From NCBI GenBank assembly GCA_963281155.1, contig CAUJLY010000001.1:8618001-8682000 (forward strand): a stretch of 64,000 bases of DNA. The letters run 5' to 3'. Shown in pieces: positions 48,590-56,990 of the stretch. The number at the start of each line of letters is the position of its first letter. The first letter of the stretch is position 1. The notes beneath the pieces were generated by a model. It was not told the DNA's origin. It worked only from the letters and a program-made list of their open reading frames with translations, and did not search any database. The DNA is from Rhabditophanes sp. KR3021. Lineage: Eukaryota; Nematoda; Chromadorea; Rhabditida; Alloionematidae. The position numbers and the translations under genes are program-made.

Positions 48590-49036
48590 ATGCATAAATT
48601 AATACTTGTTTTGTTTATTTTTTGTGTAAAAATTGCGGTGGAAATGTTGTCGTGGCAATGTGGAAGTCCCTACTATCCTTTGTCTGGCCCATTATCTCAA
48701 AAAGCATACCAGAAATTTTGTAAGCCACACAAAGTTCTAGGTGATTAGTTGATTACTTTTTTGAACAAATAATTTATTAGTTTAGATTTAGTAAACAAAT
48801 GCTGTGACGTACATGATAAATGTTATTGTCGTGGAAAAACACAAAAAGAATGTGACAAAGCTTTCTGCTATTGTATTTTCAAAGCTACTAAATCTACCAA
48901 TCTTTTCTGTCATAAAGTAGTGTCAACTTCGACCTGCAAGCTGGTTCATACATTTGGTGGGGCTGTGTTTAGGAACAATTGCACAAGTTTCGTGGATTTA
49001 TCACATAAATATGATTTGTATGGTTCGGAAGTTTGA
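48590..49036 (+). CDS. Small secreted phospholipase A2-like protein (2 exons, 133 aa)
   Basis: Each exon is under 100 codons. Exon 1 48590-48740 encodes a signal peptide (KLILVLFIFCVKIAV) followed by WQCGSPYYPLSG, resembling the PLA2 calcium-loop region. Exon 2 48786-49036 contains NKCCDVHDKCYCRG, the secreted PLA2 active-site motif CCxxHDxCY with His and Asp present, then CDKAFCYC and further cysteines, as in group III/XII or nematode PLA2-like proteins. The 45-bp intron is canonical and the sum is exactly 134 codons. Predicted to hydrolyse phospholipid sn-2 esters outside the cell if the calcium loop is functional. It lies 145 bp after the acetyltransferase on the same strand, but nothing shows they are an operon. 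Confidence 0.78.
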
Positions 49037-49196
49037 AGTAAACATTATTAGACTGTAACATTTTCATTCATAAACAATAATACTTTAATACTTTTCTGGT
49101 TATATTAATTGTTAATATTTTGTATGTTGAACAATATTTATTCGAGTTATAATAATGTACAAAATAAGTAAACAAATTGAATGGTTAGAAATTTAA

Positions 49197-52186
49197 TTAT
49201 AAAGTAGGAGCATTAATCGTTTCGGTTTCGTTATTTGAATCTGAATCACTGTCTCCGGTAGCTTCGATTTGAGAGTGAGGTGGTGGCATTCTGTCTGCAG
49301 CTACAAATGAAACTAACCCGACTACAGCCATTAATACAAGGATTAGCAAGTGCCATTGGAGTTCCAGGACTCCTCCGTAGAAAAAGACAGCGCAAGTTAA
49401 AAGAGATTGATAAAATTTGTACAAGGAAAAGGCTTCGGCTGACTTTTTGGGGTAATTAGTGATCAAGTGCGCAAAGATCTGTGTATTCCAACAAGCATCC
49501 CCAAACCCTAATAAAATGGTCGAAAAGAGAGCTAAATAAATGTTAGGCTCGATCAAGCCAGTCTTTTCCGTTTTATTGATAGGTGCATCACTGGGAAAAT
49601 TGATGAAAATCAACATATAACAAAGTATATGAACCAATGTTCCCAACAAAACTTTCGATTGCCTATTAAAGCGAGCAGTCTTTGAGCTTAAAATACCAAA
49701 CAACAACCCACCACAGATTTGACCAACTCCCTGAAACATTTTTAGTTAAATATTGTATTTTTAGTCAAATTTAAAACAATTATATCCTGTATTCTTATAG
49801 TCAACCTCAAAGCAGAACAAAGCCTATGTATACTTTCTACTCGATCCAACAAACAGCGATAATGGGATTGCCATCCATGAAGCTTCAGAGAAAGATCTTT
49901 TGTATATGGGAGAGTCAGAAAGTGGTCAAAGGATTAATGACCATTTCAGTAAGTTCAATCGTGTTCTAGAGAATGGTGATTTGCCTGGCAGAAAGGAGTC
50001 TAGGATGGACCAGATTAGAACCAATCCCGCTCACACTCTCCATCTCAAGCTTCCACTTCACACCAAACAATTAGTTGAAACCCTGGAGTGTATCTTAACG
50101 GAAAAACTCAATAAACAAATTACAAACTACGATCATGGCAAATGTAGCATGTCTGATGTCTACCTTCTCAACCATAAAAAAGCTTGCGCTGTTGATGGCA
50201 TCTTGATTAAAATGATGTTCAAGATGACTTTGGATGATTAGCTAGTAAATATTTGTTTCTATTTTTAAATTTTAATAAAAAAGTTGACCTGAGCCATAGC
50301 GTTAAACGCTACCAGTGTATGAGTATTCGAACCAAGTTTTTTAGTAAATGAGATGCAAGTTGGGTAGATTCCTGACCTAAAAGATACATAAATTAATATT
50401 AATGTAATAAATGTTTTATATTTTTAGTAATTGTGCAAATTACAATGACTGTAGAAAACTGTCTTTAGTACCTTGCGCATTCAAAATACGAAAATAGATG
50501 AAGGCATTTTACGTGCCATCGTGTTTAAGTCCAAATCTAATTTTATTACTCATTTATTTTAGTTTCCGAAACATCGTTTCATTTCTGGGGTTTATTAAGT
50601 TCATAATGGGTGACAAATCTAGGAAAAGAGATACGAAAATAGCTCGTACGTTGAGTAATGAATTAGCAAGACAAGCTAATCTGGAGGAGAAGCCTAGTTG
50701 GAAGGTTTCCAGAGTTGTTAGTAGTATCTTTTTTTGGAAAAGTAGGCCTTTTGTTGGTACAAGTATGTTTTAAAGATTCGGTTGAATTTTAATTACTTCC
50801 TTTTAGATCAAGTTAATTTTGATAGAGGAAAGAGAATGAAAATGATTTGATTGAAAACGGTAAGTGAAAAGAACTATTAAATTATGTATTAATTACTTTA
50901 GTTATTCAAGAAGAACCAGAAATAATTTACATCAGTAGTGATGGCGAAGAAAAGGCCGTTGTTGGTGAAGTCAAAGTTTCTTTTATAAAAATTCTCGCAG
51001 TCAAGAAGATGAATAGCAACAAAATTGGTCAGGATAGTACGCTTGCCACAATTTTGGATTGACTCTTCATATGAGAGATCAGTTATTCGATGATATTATA
51101 TATCTCCTGAAAAACTACAAGTAGCACCTTCTTCAACAACTGATAAAAAAATTGTGGGAAGCTTTTGTCGAACCTTTCAAAGATTCTTAAACAATGCCAC
51201 AAACAATGACTCTGACAAGCCGACTTATAATATGGAGATTCAAATGTTGGCGGAAAGGAAAGATCAAGTTGGTGAATTGATATATTACAAGAGATCTTAG
51301 ATGCTAAACAAACTGTTGAGTTAAGAGGACCCCTAGAAGTACGTGAATAATCCATTTAATTGTAATCTACATTATTTTCCCATCATCAATTTAGTTTTAA
51401 TCCATATTTGTATCACACTTTGACCCCGTTATTACTATACCAGAAACTAAGCTCCACGCCAGTATAAGCAAACGCTAAGATCAAAAATCCCATTCTACGG
51501 GTTGCCATTAGTTTGAATGCCCCTAGAATGACTTCTTTTTGTGATACTTTTAGTTGAGTGTCGCCTGTGCCGACCTCGTAAACTCCGTAATTTGATTTCA
51601 TTCGAAGTAGACCAAGGACTACAGCCCCACAAACGGTCACAGCAGTGAATACACCATACAATACTTTGACTGTTGAATCTGAAATATTGTCAGAATCACC
51701 TGACCCATCAAAGACAAAGTACAGAAAAACACCCCCGAATAGGATGCAGCACTGGGAGGTTGCCCAGAAAATCCCACTATGTCTTCCAGAACTTTCAGCA
51801 TTCGAATTCATGGAAAGGTATTTACCTTGAGCTGTCCATATCACTGCTGCTCCCACTCCAATAACAGCCGAAGACAAGTAAAGAAAAGGTGTATTCAAAA
51901 AGAGAAACCCGCATTGGAATAATCCATAAGTCATAGCAGCCAATACCATCGACAACTTCGGCCCCAACTGATTAACAATGGGGGCAGCTGCAAAATTTGC
52001 TAATGTAAAGACGGCGTAAATAATAGCCAGTGAAGTATACCCAGCATGCTTAGAAATCTCTCCCTTATCACTAAAAGAATTAATAACAGTCTCCTCAATA
52101 AAGCCCTGTGAATTAAAAGCAAAGAATATCAAAAAAAAGCCCAATCCAAGTTGAATAACATTAATAGTATTTTGAGGCAACGCCAT
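49197..52186 (-). CDS. mfsd11-like: MFSD11/UNC-93-type major facilitator protein (3 exons, 455 aa)
   Basis: Exons 52186-51441, 50376-50289 and 49730-49197 sum to exactly 456 codons. The protein has about 12 hydrophobic segments. Characteristic stretches are GYTSLAIIYAVFTLANFAAA, IWTAQGKYLSMNS and SSGRHSGIFWATSQC in the N-half, SGIYPTCISFTKKLGSN in the small middle exon, and GVGQICGGLLFGILSS and LLGFGDACWNTQ in the C-half; these match vertebrate MFSD11 (UNC-93-like) closely by memory. The substrate is not known. The middle exon (88 nt) was found by searching between the two long ORFs. Both introns are large (558 and 1,064 bp) and each contains a plus-strand coding relic antisense to the gene. 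It shares a 633-bp divergent upstream region with WDR44. Confidence 0.9.
49801..50241 (+). pseudogene. Intronic relic D: intact GIY-YIG-like terminal exon, antisense to MFSD11 gene
   Basis: After an acceptor-like TTCTTATAG, one frame is open for 146 codons to the stop at 50241. It contains AYVYFLLDPTNSD, then LLYMGESESGQRINDHFSKF, LVETLECILTEKL and SMSDVYLLN. Y-V-Y...YMGES...R...H fits the GIY-YIG nuclease core, and the whole exon aligns with relic A. No start codon or upstream exon lies in the 558-bp intron, so it looks like a 5'-truncated copy. Unlike A, B and C it has no frameshift, so it may be the youngest insertion. An AATAAA lies about 30 nt after the stop. Confidence 0.5.
50606..51348 (+). 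pseudogene. Relic E: coding-like gene remnant in the other MFSD11 intron, antisense
   Basis: ATG at 50606 opens a basic N-terminus (GDKSRKRDTKIARTLSNELA). A donor-like GTACAA follows, then short segments with a frame slip and a canonical intron (about 50,861-50,902). A segment with EEPEIIYISSDGEEKAV (a SUMO-interacting-motif-like stretch) ends at a stop. After shifts come KIVGSFCRTFQRFLNNATN, QMLAERKDQVGELI and ILDAKQTVELRGPLEV to about 51348. Multiple frame breaks argue for a pseudogene. Its relation to relics A-D is unproven; it shares their antisense, intronic setting. Confidence 0.35.
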
Positions 52187-52819
52187 ATCTAAAATGAAAT
52201 ATACTTGATTGAGAGGTCAATTTAAATCAATTTCACAACAGTATGATAGAAGGATTATTATCTCCGATTATATAAATATTTATTTATTCATTAAAAGACG
52301 TACATAAATAGATGCACAACGTTTGTGATTATTTAAATGTTTGATGGTAGTGTGGTATGTTAATGTATGCGATAAAATGACAGAATAAGAACAACCTACA
52401 AGCCTGATCCAGCAAAGTTATTTTTGATAAGGGTAAACTTTTTATCAAAAGTGTAAATTACTTACATCTTAATTAAATCAAGAATGTATGCTTACTGCTT
52501 CTTATTAATTAATTAAAAAGAAGACATTATCTATTTTTTGTCAACTTGTACAATGAAAACACACAACATTTATCTGTTCTATTATATTGTATTTTCTGTT
52601 GTATATAAGTAGTTTAGAAGTTTGTTATTTGTTTACTGGTTGATTTGCCAGGAAAGACACGTTTTTCCAATGATATCACGCCAAGATATTGTTGGACCGT
52701 TCTTGATTTGCATACCAATTGCAAAGTAATATTTGAAATATCAATAGGGTAAATATTTATTAGGACTATTTGATTATATATTTTTGAATCTACGAGTGTT
52801 AATTGCTAAATTTGGTTAA
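52187..52819. promoter_or_regulatory. Divergent promoter region between MFSD11-like and WDR44-like genes
   Basis: 633 bp separate the start codons of two head-to-head genes. It is AT-rich and contains no ORF; both 5' UTRs and promoters must lie here. No TATA element or trans-splice acceptor could be assigned with confidence. Confidence 0.5.
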
Positions 52820-55809
52820 ATGATACAGTCACCCTCATCTTCCCCTGAATTTGAAGACGCACCTGAGCATGTGGGTGATAAAAACGTGTCTGTTAAGGTA
52901 TATTTTGGAATGAATGACTTTTTAATCAATTTTTAAATCCATTTTAGGATGAGGTTTTACCATCGACGAGCAGAAGAACTAGGTTAAATATGCTTAGGAG
53001 CAGGATGCGACAGGAATTCGGAAGATCCTCTGGGAATTCAGATTCAATCGTTGATGACAATTACTCTATGACTAATTCAGAGTCGATGTCATTGACGTCG
53101 TGGGGCCGAAATTTGATAAATACAAGTGGGGATGTGTCGGTGGTGTTTCCATTGGATTCGATGTCTACTAAAGTGCAGAATATACCGACTCTACCTTTGT
53201 CGGGAAGGCATATCGTCAAACCGATCTTTGAAGATACTGGTGAATCTTTTGATACGTGTAGAGGATCTCCGGACGGTACCAAAGCAACCAGTCCTCCTAA
53301 AATTCCCGAACGACCTATTAATAACAATAATAATATTTCTACTTTATCACCTCGTAGACCTTCAAATATCAGCAAAGAAACGCTCACCCACGAGGACGAA
53401 GAAGATACCATTTCAGAGATGCGGGGTGGTAAATTAATAGACTCTGAAGACACTAGTTTCCTAGATACATCTGAAATAGGCAAAAAACGTGGCCACGCCA
53501 AGACAAATTCCCTAGACCGTGGTTTATCACTAGCTAAAGCTATGAAATGTGGGCCATTCCCACCCCCTCCTGACCAACAATCCAAAGCTAATTCCCTAAA
53601 TAGGCAATGCTCGCCTTCAGACATGTTTCAAGGTGTTTGTGAGGAAGATCAATTGAACAATGAAGCTAAGGGAGTGATACAGCAAATTACGTCGGATCTG
53701 TTACAGACCGAAATACTAACCGACGAAGATATTAGTGAAGACGATCATTTTGAGGATCCAGGCAAGGGACAGGAGAATGAGGTGAAGCCGGTGATTCCTG
53801 ATAGGACGCATTTGCCGGAACTTGTTAAGCCTGTCATTCCGCCAAGGCCGGACACTGTTGGGGAAGATAGCATGGTGGGGACAAATGATACCAAAATTCA
53901 TGCATTGGAAGAACCTACTGACTTGATAAAGAAGTTAAGTATTGAAGAAAAGATTGTTGAGTCCAAAGATCCTATCACAAGAGACGTTGAACGACGCATG
54001 TCCATGAAAGAAGATAGTTCGGCCAACTCAAAATCCTCGACAGCTGAAAAACGTCTCTCCTTAGCTGGCCATTCCAACAGACCAATTACAGCCATCAAAG
54101 GAGCCACTCATTCCGTCAAAACATTCTCCCAGGGCATTTTTCGCGGAGCCTTAGACAAAGCTAAATCCGTTGTCTTTCCTCAGTCGAAGTCAGTCGGAAA
54201 ACTGGCAACGACCAAATTTATTGAGGAAGGCGATGAATGTGATATTGAGGACAAGATGCGAGAAACAACAGTTACCTCTCCTCAAACAATTCCCTCCCAA
54301 GTACACTCACCCATCCAAATTTGCCGTCCCAAAAATTCCAAAAAAGGGCCTTTTGATTACTCGGAGGTGAGAGTGGTACAAGAATTCAAAAATGAACACA
54401 CCGGTGCGATTTGGCAAATCAAATTCAGTGTGTGCGGCAAACTATTCGCAACGGTGGGGCACGACAACATCGTCCGAGTGTGGTGCTTGAACAACTACCT
54501 GGCTTACTTCCAAAAGATCCGTGACAAATTCAACGAAGCCACCGGGAAAGGTTCACATTCCGTGTCAAATTTCGAGGTCATGATGGGGATGAATGTTAAT
54601 ATGAGTGATTGTGGGAGTATAAACGATTTGTTTACGGTGTCTGACGAAATCAACTCCGACCATTCTTCGAATTCAACGGCATTCGAGGAGAAATCGACGT
54701 CGAAGGGGCAGAATATTGTGGCTTCAAAGCCGCTCTGTACATTTAGGGGACATACGGCCGACATCATTGAAATTTCCTGGAGTAAGACGTATTTCATTTT
54801 GACGTGTGGAATGGACAAGACCGTCAAGTTGTGGCATTTGTCGAGGACGGAGTGCTTGTGTTGTTTCCAACACACTGATTGCGTGACGTGCGTGGCCTTT
54901 TTGCCAAAAGACGATAGGTACTTTTTGAGTGGGTCGTTAGATGGAAAGTTGAGATTGTGGCATATCCCTGAGAAGAAAGTTGCTATGTGGAACGAAGTTG
55001 ATCCAGTCCAATTTATCACGGCCATTACTTTCGTAAAGAATGGAAACTTCGCAGTGGTTGGAACTTTCCTTGGAAGATGTATCTTCTACCACACAGACCA
55101 ACTTAAATACCACACAGTAATTGACGTTAGGTCGAGTAGGTTTAAAAATTCAACTGGTCCAAAGATCACTGGCTTGGATGTGAGTGGGGACAAACTGTTG
55201 GTAACCTCAAATGACTCCCGAATTCGAATCTATGACTTGCGTGACATGAATTTAGTCTGCAAATTCAAAGGAGCAATAAATGAAAACTCAAAACTGCGGA
55301 GCTCCTTCTCGCCTTCAAGTAGACATATCATATGTGGATCTGAAGATAGATACACGTATATTTGGAGTACCAGTGATACCTACAATCCCATTTCTGTGAG
55401 GAAAGATAGAAATGTTAATTGGCAGAGGATCAGAGGAAGTGAATATCCTGTTTCAGTGGCCATATTTGCGCCTAAACCTCAATTGTTCATGGCTTTATGT
55501 GAACCTTTTATGAAATCAGTTGTGAAGGGGGATAAGAAAAGTGATAATAAAAGCTCAGTAAGTCAAAAGCTGTCTGTCAAGAATCTTGATACTGAATTAG
55601 ATGCTTCAGCCGGCATACAGCCACTTTTCAAATCACCCATTCCGCACCATTCAAGTCAAGATAAACTAGATGCATACAGGAAAGATCCAATACATTCCAA
55701 CAACTTCGGAGACATAATCATAACAGCCGACGTGTCCGGATGCATCAAAGTAATGGTCAACCCTTCTAAGGGAAACTCTCGCAGCAATACCTTTCAATCA
55801 GACACCTAA
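52820..55809 (+). CDS. sym-4-like: WDR44/SYM-4 WD40-repeat protein (2 exons, 979 aa)
   Basis: Rab11-binding WD40 protein of the WDR44 (rabphilin-11) family. Exon 1 52820-52897 (26 codons) and exon 2 52948-55809 join in frame. Residues 9-16 read PEFEDAPE, matching the position and sequence of the N-terminal FFAT-like motif of vertebrate WDR44 (EEFYDAPE), which binds ER VAP proteins. The middle is acidic/Ser-rich with proline motifs (VKPVIPDRTHLPELVKPVIP). WD40 repeats run from about residue 495 (EVRVVQEFKNEHTGAIWQIK) to the C-terminus, including FATVGHDNIVRVWCL, LTCGMDKTVKLWHL, LSGSLDGKLRLWHI and ICGSEDRYTYIWS. An AATAAA at 55851 is a likely poly(A) signal. It is expected on endosomal/recycling membranes and at ER contacts. 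Confidence 0.92.
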
Positions 55810-56480
55810 TCAAGTATTCCTAACAATCAGTGTGGACTGACTATTTTTCAAATAAATACATAAGTACCATTTAACATACCAATAATTGCCTTATCAAAAA
55901 AATCTTTTAAGAATAAATGTTTGATATGACTCTATGTGTTTATACTGATTTAATTTTACTACTACTGACATGTATAAGTATTTGTATGCGATGCAAAGTT
56001 TGACTAATGCAATGATCGATAATAAAAACCAAATTTTGACCTTTAGTTTTGTATTACTAGTTTTGAGAGTTTAGCGATTTTATTTAATTTTTGAGGTCAA
56101 TATTTAGTGTTTATAGCAATTTAAAACAGTTAATTGAGGTTCACATGTATTTGTGAGGATATTTGACGATGAATTTGCGTATAGTCGTGTAGTCTTTTTA
56201 AATTTGCGGTAAACATTAAAGCTATTCTTTATTCGGCTGCTGATATTTATTTTTATTGCTTTCTAATAGTCTAAAAGTCGTATTTTTGATTGACTAAAAA
56301 ACCATTTTAATTGTCCTCGACAAGTAAATGTTAATTTAAGTACTTACACACCACTTAATAATAATTGTTAATAATATGAAATTAATTTTATTGTTTAGTG
56401 TAATCGCTTGTGTATTTCGTATTCCTTATCGATTTTAGATAACACAACCTCGCCCATTGAGTCTAAATGTATTAATAAAT
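55810..56480. other. Intergenic region between WDR44-like and ATP6AP2-like genes
   Basis: AT-rich 0.7-kb spacer in the same orientation as both neighbours; includes the WDR44 poly(A) signal (55851-55856). Too long for a typical nematode operon spacer (about 100 bp), so SL2-type cotranscription is not implied. Confidence 0.5.
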
Positions 56481-56491
56481 ATTACTTCCAG
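56481..56491 (+). promoter_or_regulatory. Probable splice acceptor (trans-splice site) before ATP6AP2-like start
   Basis: ATTACTTCCAG ends five nucleotides (GCAAA) before the ATG at 56497. No upstream coding exon in frame is evident, so this is most simply a spliced-leader acceptor, as is common in nematodes. A non-coding 5' exon joined by cis-splicing is the alternative. Confidence 0.45.
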
Positions 56492-56496
56492 GCAAA

Positions 56497-56889
56497 ATGA
56501 AATTTTTAATTCTTTTTGCAACACTAGCGGTTGCTTTAAACGCAACAAATGTAAATAGCGACAGCTCCAGTAGTTTAGTCGGCCAAGCCGTAGATGCTGA
56601 ATTGGGTGAGGCTTCCGAACACGTCCACACCATCAAGAAAAGAGACACCACGGACGGGCTGAAGAAAAAGACGAACCAAAACAGAGAGCACCTAATGCAG
56701 ATCCGTAAAGACTACAATGTTTACTCCTTCACCCAACAAGACTACCCCGCCATCTTCGCCATCTTCCTCGGCATTAGTCTAATTTTGGTTATTGCCATAA
56801 TTTTCATTGCCGTCGGAATGTGGACTATGGATCCAGGCAAGGACTCTATCATCTACAGAATGACTACTACCAAACTTAAGAAAGATTAA
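56497..56889 (+). CDS. vha-20-like: ATP6AP2 (prorenin receptor)-like V-ATPase accessory protein, short form (130 aa)
   Basis: Single exon. Signal peptide (KFLILFATLAVALNATNV), a short lumenal part with a dibasic IKKR processing site near residues 47-50, then a conserved juxtamembrane and transmembrane block. The ending WTMDPGKDSIIYRMTTTKLK matches the vertebrate ATP6AP2 tail (WNMDPGYDSIIYRMTN) very closely. Vertebrate ATP6AP2 is about 350 residues with a large ectodomain; here almost all of it is absent although a signal peptide is present. This leaves essentially the membrane fragment that stays with the V-ATPase after furin cleavage. From memory, C. elegans R03E1.1 (sym-4) and R03E1.2 (vha-20) are adjacent, as here. 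Confidence 0.85.
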   Translation: MKFLILFATLAVALNATNVNSDSSSSLVGQAVDAELGEASEHVHTIKKRDTTDGLKKKTNQNREHLMQIRKDYNVYSFTQQDYPAIFAIFLGISLILVIAIIFIAVGMWTMDPGKDSIIYRMTTTKLKKD

Positions 56890-56944
56890 TTTTTCCTTTC
56901 AGAAGCTTCTTCACGATTTTTTTATCTATACATAAATACTTATA

Positions 56945-56973
56945 AATAAATACACAAATGTAATAACTTTATT
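56945..56973. terminator. Convergent overlapping poly(A) signals
   Basis: AATAAA on the plus strand at 56945-56950 serves the ATP6AP2-like gene and AATAAA on the minus strand (plus-strand TTTATT 56968-56973) serves the mannosidase. The two stop codons are only 101 bp apart, so the 3' UTRs must be very short or overlap. Confidence 0.65.
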
Positions 56974-56990
56974 CAAGCAGCACATCATTT

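Noticed and set aside
50606..51348. Calling relic E the missing N-terminal exons of relic D in one gene
   Set aside because: E lies downstream of D on the same strand, so it cannot be upstream exons of D; a tandem or unrelated insertion is needed.
53061..53624. 187-codon minus-strand ORF
   Set aside because: Shadow of the WDR44-like coding exon, which is supported by WD40 motifs and frame.
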